Source: Cyanoderma ruficeps (taxonomy: Eukaryota > Chordata > Aves > Passeriformes > Timaliidae). From it: 64,000 nt of DNA. Under the pieces are notes generated by a model, which was given only the letters and a program-made list of their open reading frames with translations, made no database searches and was not told where the DNA came from. Location of the stretch: assembly GCA_008694505.1 (NCBI GenBank), contig VZDJ01000219.1:15559659-15623658 (forward strand), written 5' to 3'. Of this stretch, positions 51,801-64,000 are shown piece by piece. The position numbers and the translations under genes were made by a program. Each line of letters begins with the position of its first letter. Positions within the stretch are counted from its first letter, which is position 1.

Positions 51801-54139
51801 CAGTATAGAGCTAACATTAAAGGCTCTCTCCTGTCAACAGTCAGTGTCGATTTTATAGGAAATGTGCAGATACAAGTTTAGCCAAAGCCAAACCAAAGAT
51901 TTTTCCCAAGCTTTTCCTTTTTCCTAGGCTCTGTTGGGGAATCTAGCAACTGAATGGAAATTATAACATTGCTGCTATCACTTGCTTATTTGGGGCAATG
52001 AATATACTGAATTAAATACAATTATACAGCATTTAATAGCGTAATTTTTGTAAAAGCCAGCTGTTGTGACGGTTCTGTATTTACCACACGAATACGGTGA
52101 CCGATGCATGGAGCCCTTGCAGGGCGGGAAGGCTATTGACTCCAAAAAGGGAAAGCAGAGAAAAAGCCAAACTGAATTAGTACAGCTAGTGCAGTCTCCT
52201 GTCTCTGATACTGCTCAATCTATTTGATGACCAGAGGGTAGTTTGGAATTAAACACACATTGGAAAATGCCTCGTCATGACACTGTCACCTTTTTACCCA
52301 TGTGCTGAAGCACAGTGGTGTTAAATGACTGGGTTAATGGAGTTTTCCTGGGAGGGGCAGTTGTTTGAATTCTGTCACTAATTTTTTGTAGTCATTAAGT
52401 TTGGTCACTTGCTGCAGTATAATGACTTACACATACAAAGCCTAAGTTTCGTGTTGTGCTTGCTTTAATACCCAGAGTCTTCTTAGGTATCTTTTAACAT
52501 TCTCTTTTTTGAAGAACCTATTTTAAAGGGCCCATTGCTTATCTTCCATTTCTATCTGGAGTATAATACAAAAGGTTCTATCAATGCAGACGTGCTCTCA
52601 TTCCACAGGCTGGCAACTAATTCTTATTCCTCTACTCGGTTATTTTGACATTTCCACTAGAAGTGGCTTTCCTGGCTAAGTTCCCTTCTGAGGCATCAGG
52701 GTCATAAACGTGGAAAGGCAGCCCTTCTACTGGGGTTAAAGAGTCTTTGGAAAAGCTCATTGTACTGTGTTTATTCAGGCTGTATCAACTTGCTGAAGAT
52801 TGCTGATGAGTCCAAAAAGGCATCATCTAAGGACTAAATTTTGAACACTACTTCTTGCTACTGTCTCATGTGGGTCTCTCTGGTAAGTGGTGCTCCCAAG
52901 CACAACTGATCACAAGTCCATGATGGCACCTCTAAAGAAGTAGTTGCTGTGATAAGGTTTAATTATTGATGTGGGTGGGGGAGAAAGGTTCTGGAGGTTA
53001 TTTATTCACTTTTTATTTCCAGTTTATTTTGGCAGATAAATGTCTTGGGTACTTTGAATTTAAATCTGCATGTGTCATTAGATCAGGCTTATAGATTTAT
53101 GAGTTGAAGGTATAGCTTTTTGTTCTTTGCTAGTGAGTCTACACACCTTTCTCCCACCTCATGCCCCAGTTTCTTGGTACTGATGCCTGTGGATATTATT
53201 TTAAAAAATGCTCTTTTGTTATCTTCTCAAATTGTGCTCCTAAATCATTTTAGTTTATCTTCATGTCTTATGTGTTTAGTCTTCTGCCTTTCCCCCTCTC
53301 CATTGTTGACTGAATAAAGATTTGAAAATGAATACAGAGTCCTGCTATTTCTGCTATGTAAAAATAAGGCAAATTTTGGTCATCTGGTTTGTCCTGGCAT
53401 TGTTTCCTCACTTAAATTTTGCCTCTCAGGTTGTGTCCGCTTCCCAGCTGTTAACTGAGGACTTGGATTCCTATCACAAGTGTATTTGTTAGGTGGCCTT
53501 TTTGTTCCTGCAGAAAACAATATTGTTGCCGTTAAGTATCTAGGAGACCTACCTGAATTGTGATTGCAAATAACTTTTGAGGAAGATGGAGGCTGGAAAG
53601 CATTCATTTGTGCAAAGTTAGAGAATGGTGAATATCTTTTTCTGGGTCCATGTATAGAAGCACAAATGTTTAGTCAGTACTACATACCTAGGCATGAAAC
53701 ATTAGAGTGGTCAGGAAATAATAACTGTCTTCCAGAGCAGGTAGCAAGAACTCAGCTTACTTCCTGGAAAACCTGTAGTACAGACAACAGGCAGAGGGTG
53801 TGTGAAATTACAAGTTAAAAATGGGTTGTGAGAAGAATTTTCTGTAGCTATTAGTAACAGTTGGTCTTCCACAGACCCAGCTAGCGGGTAAAGAGAGTAG
53901 TTGGGAGCTAGCAGTTGCTAGTGGCTGGGATAAGAGAGGAAGTCAGCTAGCAGGGTTCTAGTGGCATATTTATACTTGGCGTTTTGGACAACGTAAGTGT
54001 GAAGCTGGTGAACCGTGGTCTCTAGCTGGAACTTCATAACAGTAGAAATGGACTGAGTCTCTGTTTTGGATTGAGTTTAAATCCTTTTTGGCTTTGAAAT
54101 TCAGCCTAGCTTTTTTTTTTTTCTCTCCCCAAAGTAGAC

Positions 54140-54215
54140 TCTTGTGTAGATTGGAAGTTGGAAGAACCCTTTAAAGATCTCCGCTGCCAGCTTTCCACCT
54201 TTGTCAATGTCCTCG
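54140..54215 (-). mobile_element. Possible CR1 3' end remnant, antisense
   Basis: gttggaagaaccctttaaag resembles the antisense CR1 end. The similarity is short. Confidence 0.3.
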
Positions 54216-57200
54216 TGAAGGAAGTAGATTTTCTTCTGTTTCTGCCAGCTCAGATTGGCCATTCCTATACACAGCAGTTGAAAGCTGAAATGTTTATATA
54301 GTAAATAGAAAGTGTCTAACTATATTTGTGAGCATATGCAAAAATTATGTGGTTATTTTCCTCTTTGTATATGTCTGTGACATTTCATATTCCCACTTGC
54401 TCCAACAGCAGCTGACCTGTGCAGAATGATTACAGGAGCAGTTAATGAGCTGAGCTGGGTTTGGACTTTGAGTTTGCCTGTTTGTTAGAATCATTGGCAA
54501 CTCTTGAGGCTGAGCCTCTTCTCCAGGGCTAGCAGGCTCCACTGGAAATTACCACTGAATTTGTGACTTGCTAGTCCTAAACAGTTTTTTCCTTATCTTT
54601 CATGAAACTCTGACAAGCAAGGAACACTTCTTGTCAAATTGACCTCACAGAAATCTTAACTGCGTCCTCCTTTAACTTGAGTCTTACTATGGACCCTAAA
54701 ATTTTAGCATAGGTTTTTTTTTTCTAACTGCAGAAAAAAAAAATAATTAAACATGAGAGATATATTTCACACTGCTTTTGAAAAGGCGGCTTCTGCTTTC
54801 TAATGAGTTACCTAATCCACCGTGCAGTGAAATTTCCATCCTTCCCCTTGTAATTGCACATAAACCCATTATTTTTATTAGCTTGACAGATTGGTAAAAT
54901 GAAGCCATTTGAGAAAGGAGGAGGGCTGAGCTTTTGTAGAAATTCCAAACAGCTCTGCACTGAATCATCAGTCCCAAGAGCACAGACATTCCAATGAAAT
55001 GTCAGACAATCCTTCTGGCATATTAATGAGGAAGCAGCAATGAATTTTCAGTCATGCTGATTTTAAAGTTCTTGCTCAGCTTCCAAAAAAATTCTTAGCA
55101 TTCAGTAATAGAACAGTTTAAACAAATCCAAAATCAAGATAAGGATACAATCCAGATTTGGGCTATTTCAGTCATGAAGTAGGAGGGGAATCTTGCCTCT
55201 GTTGATGTGCTCATGTGTTACTACAATCACACTTCTTTCCTCAGCTTTTACAATCACGACGAAGAAAACCTGTAAGTCTACCACTATTCTTACTACTATG
55301 AGACTTTTCCTATTGGAAGATTGTGAATTTTAGCTTACTATATACTTAAGCATTGTTTTATCTTTCAATACTCTGAAGTAAATTTTGCATTCAATTTTCT
55401 TTGAAGCAAGACTTGTGCTTTATTTTGAAATTTTTGTCACAGATGAACCTTGAGAAATAAAAAGTAAAAAATATATGTTCAGGAACAATCGCTTACTGAA
55501 GAGGAAGGGCAGGAGATTGGGTAGTTAATATGTCTGTGATATTTTTTTGTCAAAGGATTTAACATTTATTGAATGCAATGCAAAAAAAGTCCTGTTTGTG
55601 TGCCACTGAAGTTGAATATCTAAAAAGAAAAGGAAGTGCAAACGGGAACTTTAACAGAGTGAGTTCAGTATAGGCACATTGTATTTCCCCTAATTTAAGA
55701 AGTACAAGAGGAGGTGTTGTCAAAGTCTTGTATTCTATAAAAATTAATTCCTTGGGCTTCCTTAGTCTGGGAATAAGAAAAAGTGAATTGACTTGTTTTC
55801 ATTGCAAGAGCCAAAGATTTGTCTCCCAATACACGAGTCTGTAACACTATAATTGCTAGCCTGTGGGATTCATTGTTGCAACATGTCTAAAATGAATAGG
55901 TTTATTAGACTTCAAGTATTTCATTTGTTTTATAGTATACATGGTAACTGAAAATACTATAGTAAATGATAAAGCAAAAAAAAAAATCAAAGCGAACAAC
56001 TACTGCTCTTCCCTCCCTTCTCTATTCACCCACAAAATCCAAAAGTTCTGGAAGCAACATTACCTGGTCTGACCTACAGACCAGGTCCAGCGTGCATATA
56101 GTACTCTATGGATGCATTGCTGCGTATCTTTACTCTACACAACACAGCATTTCATAGAATTGTTATTGTGATTAACCACAGATAGAGTCCTCAGTCTTGG
56201 TGGTGAGTAACAATACAGCACAACATGTAATTTGTAAGTCGGACTAGAAGGGGAAATTATTTCCTTTAAGAATACTGGTGTCCTTAAGTAATCTTCCACT
56301 GGTCTGTGGTATTTCTTCATCTTCCTAACTATTTATCTAACAGGTCTTGAGTTAAGACAAGTCAATTAAAAATATTACTTTCCCTTTTCCCTTGCCTGCA
56401 TTTACCATTCAGAGAAAACAGTGGTGTTTAGCTATGTCCACAAATCCAAAACTATTCTGTAACAAGTACATGCAGTTTTTGCAGCACCTGAAATTAACAG
56501 TTTGAGACCAGTTGCTTATAAAATGTCAATGTTGGAGATGTAACAGAGCATAACTTCTTTGATCTAATCCAAAGACTTTATGCTCAGTCTATGATAACGT
56601 CTTCACCATCTTTCCTGTGGTAACATTCCTTCATTGGTCCACATTTCTGGGAGGTCCTATGTCTCAATAATGGAAACAAAAGATGGAGGACAATTGTGTG
56701 AAGGATACCAGTTAACGTAAGAAACTGGCCTTTCCTGCCTCACATATAAAATATAGTAAACTCCAAACAAAACTTCTCTCCTGGGTACAGGACACTAAAC
56801 ATCAGCTTAGGCAGCATCCCTGGCATTTAATGAGATCTGGTTCCTCAGATGCTAGTGAGATCCTTTGCTGATATCATGATGTAGTTGTCATGGTTACAAA
56901 AGGACCAGGTGCTGAATACAAAGTATCAGAATGATTTTCTCCTATTTCATCTATATGTCAAAACAAAAGATCGCAAAGCAGGTAAGATGATATCAGAAAA
57001 AAATAAAGGGAATGGTGGCAGCAACTAGGGAATTCAACAGGAAATAAGACGAAAGAGAGTTCAAAGGTAGATAATGAGATGTTTGATTCAGAAGCAGACC
57101 TTGAAGGAACCTGACATGCTTATGTTTGTAATTAATGAAAAGCCTTCAAAGAGAAGTCTGGAAACAATATTCCCAAGCAAAAGCCCCTTTTGGCTCATTG

Positions 57201-60200
57201 TCTTTGAAGCTTTGCACATTATATCTTAAGAATGTACTGTGGAAGACAAAGTTATGTTCTGATACTGAAGCATGGACAGTGAATTTTTCCCCCAAGATAA
57301 TACAGCTAGTGGCATCGGTGAAAAATAGAGGTAACTATATGATGTTGGACATGAGACTTGCATAGAGCGTTCCTCACTCTGTGCCCTGTACTGTTGTTGA
57401 TGTTTTGGGCAACTTCCATTTGAAAGATGTAGATCTCCAAGATGCAGCCTCTATGTTCTCTGCCTTGGTTTTGAGGCAGTAGAGATTTAGATGCCCCCCC
57501 CCTTCTTTTTTTTTAAGTTAGTGAAAGCTAATTGAACCTTTTGTTCTGATGAAAAGAGAATCTGAGATAATAAAATGAGCCTCATAGTGGGATGTGAGTT
57601 AATATCAGTGATTCCCTGAGCAAGTGGGTTGGGATCTAAAGTTAATTCCTGCAGCAAATGGGAAATCAAGTTTCCATGGATACTGAGCCAACCGCAGCAC
57701 TGACACACAGCAATTGCAAGCTTAGTTTCCCTAAAGCTTGCTTCCTAAGGAGGATTTGCCTGCCTGTTCCCCCCTGCTCTGTGTTCTGTATTTTCAAATA
57801 AAAAATTTGAAGACAGATGGACATTTCAGGAATAGTTGGAGACAAAAAATACTGATCCCCTAACCTAGAAAATTGTGTACAAGAAATGCAAGTGACTTGC
57901 ATAATTTAAATCTACAATTAGGAATAAAACAAAAAATACTAAACCTAGGGGAGGAGAAAGGCTGTAGCCTATTGAGCTTTTGACAGTCACTGAGGATGAC
58001 AGCAAGGCCCCTGTAAGGACAGATTTATAACCAAGAACACAGAGCAAAGGACCTTTTCTAGTGCAGGGCTGTAGGTGGTTCCAACATACATGCTCACCCT
58101 GGTGATTGCAGCAATGTGTATATTACCACTCATGAAAGAAAACTCTAAGAAAAAAGTATCCAATTAAAAATACAATATAGAAACCCCAAATTATAGTTCT
58201 TACAAGCTTACTGCCAAGACATAGTGATAGGTGCTGTACTCACATTTAAAATGTGTAAGATAAGCGAGAGGAAGAAAGATATTTGGCAATTATGTGCATT
58301 TTTAAATCCCTTTTGATTCAAAGTAATAACTAGCACTGTATTTTTATCTGCCGTAGGATACAAGTTTGAGGAAATTCGCCACCTTATTTACACCATGTGG
58401 TTGTCCATCAAATACAGAATGAACACCGGGAGCATCCATAGGAAGGCACTATAACTAGGAATGTCTTCAATACCTGATCTCCTACTCTAGATATCCCTAA
58501 AACATATTCTTACTGATTGTAATTTAAACTCCCATTAACCTCTTATGCTGACTTATTTAACATGGTATTTATAGATCCTGGCCAGCTCCATCGGCAAACA
58601 CATCAAAACAAAAGCTATTTTTCATGTTACTTTCTATCCAGCGCTGCAGTGAGAGTGGGAGAAAATCTCATGGGGTTTGAAAACTGGAAGACAGACTTTC
58701 AAAACAGTAAACTGCTGACCTTGCCATAACATGTTGAGTACACAGCAAGCACTTTGGCTTTTTCTCCTCGTGAACTGTCATACAAGAGGGAGAGTACTCT
58801 GTGTAGATATTTCAGGCTAAGCAGAAAGGCAGTCCAGTAAGGAGTTCATATGTATTTCTGTGATGAATTTTCTAGTGTTTTGCTGTCTTAGCTCCTATAC
58901 CTTTTGTTGTCAGGCTGCTTTGCCTCTGTGGTTTTGTGATATCTTGTAAATAAACACAACTTGTAGCATTTTTTGTGCTCTCAAGAGTTGTGCTTGTTCT
59001 CAAGGTTATGTAATACTACTTGCAGTGTGTGTTCCCTGTACTGTGCTAGGAGCATACAATTAAATTGCTCTTGGAAAACATTTTTCTGTCACTAGCACCA
59101 GTCCAACTTCACCTACAGAATACAAGGCCTACATCAGAGGCTACAGTTTCATCTAGGCAGTAGTTGTTAATGATGAAGTGCTGGAGTGCACTAACCATCA
59201 GTCTTCCTGAAAATCAGTCTCCTCTGCCATGAAAGCTTATGAGGAATTTAAGTGTGACATGCTTTGATGTTAGTTGTTCTATCCTGATACAGGCGACAAA
59301 TCTCAATATATGGTACCAAAGCTCTTAGTTTCTCATTCCCTTGTTTTTACATCCCTTACATTGCAGTCAGTTAATATTTATACATGAATATGAGCTGCAC
59401 AATAAAGTTTACATATCTTTTGTCAGTTCTGGATAAAGATCCCTGGCCACTTGTGTACATAGTGTCCGATTACAGAATCATAATGGTCTGTCCAACCTGA
59501 CTTTGAAATCCATGTAGTTTTGTGAGGTTTTTTTCCTTTCTACTTTCCTGTTTTTTCCTCAGTAAGTCAAACTACAAAGAAACTACTACATCAGTTCAGA
59601 AAGTAACTAATAGCTATGAAAATTGTTCATAGTCCTATGGAGAAATAAAACCCCTATGGTCTTTTCTTCCATGCAAATAGCAATCCGCATGTATGTTCAT
59701 CCAGCATGCTATCATATTGCTGGTGATGGTTGTGTTAGGTGAGGAAAAGCATATTCTGCTTGCAATTCGTGTTTCCTTTTTATGAAATGTAAATCCAATG
59801 TCAGAAGACTTCCTCAGCTTCAGTACACCGAGTCTGCCTGGCATCTTTAATAACCCTTCACCGCTCAAGATACACACACATACAGTAGATGGCATCAGTG
59901 ATTCCTTGTTCTGAAGCACAATGTGAGCGTGTGAAATTATTACTACCAAAGGAGGAAAATGAGTGCTTGTGTAACAGTAGCAGTGAGAACCCAGCACTGA
60001 CAGAAGCATCTCTTGTCTTTGTTCATTGATCGCATTTGTTGAATGCTCATAATTGTTACCTGCTTTGCCTTTCTTCCACTACTTTCTTACCTTTACCTTT
60101 CTAATACTTTGTATATATTAATTCTGCAGGGACAAAGAGGACAGCCTTTTATATGGTGAATTGTCTAACTCATCCTGATACCACAGTAGACTTAATACCA

Positions 60201-62623
60201 TTTGTCACAGGTCTAACAGCAAACGGAGGTAAGCATGTCTCTTGGCAACCGCAACCAAATTACCTGAACTGGAGGATGAATGTTCATCAGAGCAGAGGTG
60301 CTCTTCAGCACCAGGGGAAATATTTGAATACTTCGAGTACTGTACAAGCTCTTGAAGTCTCTTAATCCATGCATCCCAAATGAACTATTTTTAAAGTGTT
60401 TGTTTAAATTGGAGCATGAAAGCCTGAGAGCAAAGCCCTCAGCTGCTTTAGATTGCTGAAAAAAAAAAAAGACATTATCTTTCCTCTCATCTATAATGTC
60501 TGAGATTAAGATAAAAAACAAGCAAGCAACCCAATTCTTACACATTCCATGCTCTATTTAATTTTTGTAGAGCATGCCCCGCTCTTGAGTACCACGGGAG
60601 AGTTTCCTCTCATGGATAGACACCACCGTCACAGCCAGTGGGAGCAGTGCATTTTGGGCCTGTGTACAAACAGATAGAATCACGTGCCAGAATGGGGGAA
60701 GAATTTTGCAGCAAACACAGGGCAGTCAATCTCAGTCATTAGATCAGAGCCATGCATTCAAAAATTGCTGATAAGAATCTGCTTTTCACGGCTTTCAGGA
60801 CAGAAAAGGCTGTTTAAATATTTTCTCATTTATGAGTGCATTTGCATCCACTCCCTCTATGTCCCATCTAAAAGTGATAGAGAGTGATAAGAGATTTATT
60901 GTAATGAATGCAACTGTACAGAAAGAAGAAAGTAATTACAAATACATTTCATATATCTGTAGAGTATCCTACAGTACAATACATAGAAATGTCACAGTTT
61001 TTATAATCAGATGGCTTGGTTCTGGTGTGGAGAGTGAGAGGGAAGAAACAACTCTAGCCTTTCTTTTAAAAGTTGCAATACTCCCTCTTTTCTAATTATT
61101 CGGGCATATAGAATAATACAACATAGTAACTAGAGAATTATAGAATTAGAGAATAATGAAACTTTTTAAAGGAAAACCCACATAAAGCTTGTTTTATGGT
61201 CTGGAGTATTAAAAACAGTACCCAGGGAAAACAAGAGAACAGAATGGGGTAATTGGAGGTTTAGGATAAAGACAATTGAGGCATGTGAATTTGAACAATT
61301 AGTAAGACACCCAGAGAAATTATGCTTGCTGCTGATATTATTACATATCCAGGCAAAAGCAACAGTTCTGAAAGAAAATTACTTATTTTTGCCAGTGGAT
61401 ATTGCAGACACAAGGAAGCTATGTTTGTGGATAAAGTGAAAAGTGCATCTAATTGAAACAAAATTAATGTTAGAACACCAGGCAAATTACAAAGTTGGCT
61501 ATCTTTTTTTGCTTTCAGAGTTGAACTTAGTTAATTCAGTGCCAACAGTAACAGTGACCTTTTTAGTCACAGTACAAGTTGGAAAGACCTGGAAGTAAGC
61601 TCACCATGAAAGCAGTTAACAAAAAGTAACTGAGATATAAAGCTGTAATCGTGTGGAAACATATTTCATAAAGGCACAGTGATTCCTTTATTGGCATAGG
61701 AAGAGGAGTTTGGAAAACGCTTAACAACAGGCAATTTCCTAGCTCAGTGCACAGGTTGTAAGTCATCCACGGCCTCTCCAGTACTTCCCTGAAGCTAGCA
61801 AGCCTTAACAGAATGGTGCAACATTGCAAAACAGTCTATAGGCCTACTATAACTCAAGCTAGTTACACTGCTCTGTCTGCAATTCTAAAGCAGGCCTCTT
61901 GTTTTCTCTTATATGAATTGATAAATTAGAATTACATTGCTAAAAATGAAGGTAGTTGAAAGGAGAAACAGGATTAGATTTTTCCCTCTGTGATTCCACA
62001 TTTCGAAAAAAAATCCAGATTTGTCTGAATTATGCACTTCAAAATCTGTAAAGGAATATTGGGCCTAACACAGTGTATGGATGAAATTCTCCAGGAATAA
62101 GGCACCACTTTCTGATCTTGAAACTGAATTTAAAAAGAGAACAAGGAAGATGCAATGTCAGTAAGATGTTCAGAAGCCAAAACAAACCACAGTGTTTGCA
62201 GAAAAAGTCAAGTTCTGCTACTCGTCCTTTTCCAACACAGCTCCAAACTATGACATGCTGATGAAAATCAGCCTAGTTGAAATCGTTGTGTATGGGACAT
62301 CACAAAACCTGCAGCAGGTGTCTGTTAAAAAAAGAAAAGCTCCGAATCACATTTTCAAAATAGGGGTTTGGCCTGGTGCACTGAAAACTGGTATGATTTC
62401 TCTCCATAAACAGTAAGTACCAAAGAACAGATATGTCGTGGCTGCCATTGAGTAACAGCAGCTGCAGATAAGGAGAAGCTAGCTAGCTGCGTTTTTCCTG
62501 GAGGCGTTGTGTTGCTACAGCCCATCACTGATTTTAACGTGGAAACGTATCAGTGTGCGAGCCACGGTCCTAAATACAGGAACTCAGTTAAAAACCGTAC
62601 ACATGGCAAAAGTCTAAATATTC

Positions 62624-62630
62624 TATAAAA
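62624..62630 (+). promoter_or_regulatory. TATAAAA box-like motif at the island edge
   Basis: Consensus TATA box on the + strand followed by a GC-rich transition. There is no recognisable transcript, so it may be chance. Confidence 0.2.
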
Positions 62631-63120
62631 GCGGGCAGACAGAGGCCTGCCGTTGTTCGCAACTTGAATATAAATCACAAAGGCGGTAGACCCTAGAGCT
62701 ACCTTCCCACGGCAAAAGAAGGCCGCCTGGCATAAAGCGCTGTGTTGCGCGGCCCGGGGCCAGGATTTTCGCGGGGAAGAGCCAGCTCTGCAACCGACCG
62801 CGAATGGCGCTGCGGGATGCGCCCGGAGGCGGGCGGTGCCCCGAGCGAGCGGGACCAGACCAAAAGAGGAACTAAGTCGCCTGCCGTTACGCTCCGTCTC
62901 TGCGGCAGAGGGAGCGCCGTCCGCGGCAGAACATGGAGCCGCGGACGGCGGCCAGCCGACCCCTCGGCAAGTCCCGCGCTGCACCTGACGATGGGGCGAC
63001 GGTGCGCCGCGGAGCTTCAGGCCCGGCCACCGGCATCGGGCCCGCCTAAGCACCGGGCTGCAGGCGACCGCTCCGCCCCCGGAGCCCCGCGCACTGCGGG
63101 GAAGTCCTCGCCGCGATGGC

Positions 63121-63132
63121 CGCGCACGCGCA
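63121..63132 (+). promoter_or_regulatory. NRF1-type site
   Basis: CGCGCACGCGCA matches the NRF1 consensus YGCGCAYGCGCR at every position. It sits about 110 bp before the TATA-like element, a usual place in CpG-island promoters. Confidence 0.55.
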
Positions 63133-63207
63133 CTGCGGCCGCACTGCGTCGCCGGTGCCGCCTGGCCCGGCGCCAGGGGAGCCCCGCGCGCCGGCAGCGG
63201 GGCTGCC

Positions 63208-63225
63208 CGGGCGGGGCGGGGCGGT
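63208..63225 (+). promoter_or_regulatory. Tandem GC boxes (Sp/KLF sites)
   Basis: Overlapping GGGCGGGGC-type motifs lie some 20 bp upstream of the TATA-like element. Confidence 0.5.
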
Positions 63226-63240
63226 GGCCGCGGCGAGCGA

Positions 63241-63250
63241 CTATTTATAG
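63241..63250. promoter_or_regulatory. TATA-like / MEF2-like palindrome
   Basis: CTATTTATAG is a perfect palindrome in a GC-rich setting. Its reverse complement contains the canonical TATA box TATAAATA, so a leftward start near 63212 is possible. Read rightward it gives TATTTATA and a start near 63272, which suits the GC boxes upstream. It also fits the MEF2 consensus. Confidence 0.45.
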
Positions 63251-64000
63251 CGCGGGAGGTTCCCCCGGCCTGCGGAGCGTTCTTCCGCGGCTCCTCGGCG
63301 AGCGTGTTGCATCGAGCAGACGGCCGAGGGTTCCGTGTGGAGCCGGTGCAGGGCGCAGCCAGCGCTTTGCGGGAAGGGCAGGAAAGAGCTGTAGCCGTGT
63401 CAGGGGACAATCCTAAGGCCGCGAGAGCACAGTCCCGAGCGCTGTCACTTTTCATCGCGCTGAAGTCAGTGGTGGCTGTGGCCATGTAGTACGTGGGGCT
63501 CTCCGTTTACCAGTGCCTCCTTCTCCGCTACGGGAAGGAGGCGCACGGAGCCGGGGTCTGTCCCGGTCTGGCGCTACGGGCAGACCTCCGCCAGTCTCGT
63601 CGAGAGCGGGCGGAGCAGGGCGATCCCGGCAGGCCGCTGGAATCCCGGACATTGCTTTTTCTGGGAGCGGGCAGCTCCTGTCTTGGGCGCGCTGCCAGCA
63701 CCCAGAAAACTCCACATCGAGGCTGACCCGGGTGCGGCACCGCTGACCGTTAGGCGCCGGCGTTTGGCTCCTCCGCGGAGACGGAGGGGAGGCGAGTAGT
63801 GCGAGCTGAGCAAACGGGGTGGGGCGAGGGGGAGTTCTGCCCGCAAAAACACGGCGGTGACCCCGGGGTCTGCCGGGTGCTCCCCGAGGCTCCTGCACCA
63901 CCTCCTCGGGCAGCAGCCGCGCTCTTCCGCAGCCCGGGGCCTCCGCGTGCTCCTGTTGCCTGGGGGCGGGCGCGCGCCCGGCTGCAGGCTGGCTCTGCGC

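Larger units (their letters stand above)
48883..62739. other. Large gene-free region upstream of the distal CpG island
   Basis: About 14 kb with low repeat content and no exon or RNA gene that I can support. A long repeat-poor stretch before a CpG-island promoter suggests regulatory DNA. The segment 54740-55080, with several TAAT-core motifs, is the best-looking candidate element. Confidence 0.5.
62740..64000. promoter_or_regulatory. CpG island, candidate promoter of the next gene
   Basis: From about 62.74 kb to the window end the sequence is GC- and CpG-rich, unlike the 17 kb before it. It contains clustered GC boxes, an NRF1-type site and a TATA-like palindrome, listed separately. No coding exon is recognisable. 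In mammals the gene downstream of REEP2 is EGR1, on the same strand; the distance would fit. However, I see no canonical CArG box cluster or EGR1 protein sequence here, so the assignment is open. Confidence 0.65.

Noticed and set aside
59470..59525. cagaatcataatggtctgtc, faintly like a CR1 end
   Set aside because: Too short and imperfect to support a repeat call.
60148..60160. CCTTTTATATGG, similar to a serum response (CArG) element
   Set aside because: It has eight A/T bases between CC and GG where the CArG box has six, and it is 3 kb from the candidate promoter.
60303..60323. TTCAGCACC, a perfect left half of the REST/RE1 motif, upstream of the distal island
   Set aside because: The right half-site does not match. 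A nine-base half-site is expected by chance in a region of this size.
62550..63485. 311-codon open frame on the minus strand, and 224-codon frame on the plus strand at 62742-63416
   Set aside because: Both lie in the CpG island, where stop codons are rare. Composition is Arg/Ala/Pro/Gly-rich on both strands with no domain, and they overlap promoter elements.

Overview
The window is a piece of a bird nuclear chromosome. The dominant interspersed repeat is the avian CR1 LINE, seen as truncated copies in both orientations, several ending in the octamer-like 3' tail typical of the family. There is also one degenerate avian-type LTR element. Genes are split into many short exons, all with GT-AG introns, and no prokaryotic-type gene organisation is present. 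I cannot name the species. CR1 plus the LTR says bird, and the gene order matches the human 5q31 segment KDM3B - REEP2 (EGR1 follows in mammals).

Layout. (1) 1-29.2 kb: the 3' part of KDM3B on the + strand. Thirteen coding exons (992-27954) encode about 695 C-terminal residues, including an LXXLL motif and the complete JmjC demethylase domain, followed by a ~1.25 kb 3' UTR ending near a poly(A) signal at 29203. Its introns hold most of the repeats: a nearly full-length antisense CR1 with a sense CR1 inserted in it (1.44-5.2 kb), sense CR1 copies at 8.1, 9.6 and 14.9 kb, and a decayed LTR fragment at 18.1-18.96 kb. (2) 29.2-34.0 kb: AT-rich intergenic spacer with one small CR1 remnant. (3) 34.0-45.8 kb: complete REEP2 on the + strand. 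It has a CpG-island promoter, 8 coding exons (34359-44076) encoding 265 aa, a tandem splice acceptor before exon 6, and two candidate poly(A) sites. Intron 2 contains an old CR1 relic with a recognisable but dead reverse-transcriptase reading frame. (4) 45.8-62.5 kb: a ~17 kb AT-rich gene-free stretch with a 17-N assembly gap (48866-48882) and a few CR1 scraps. (5) 62.7-64.0 kb: a second CpG island with GC boxes, a perfect NRF1-type site and a TATA-like palindrome. It looks like the promoter of the next gene, which lies beyond the window.

KDM3B (nuclear H3K9me1/2 demethylase) and REEP2 (ER-shaping membrane protein) are neighbours by synteny, not a functional operon. I found no tRNA, rRNA, CRISPR or novel multi-gene system. 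The points most worth a second look are the REEP2 tandem acceptor, the TTTTG repeat used as a polypyrimidine tract in KDM3B, the distal CpG-island promoter, the nested CR1 pair, and the unexplained 11.6-14.9 kb intron segment.
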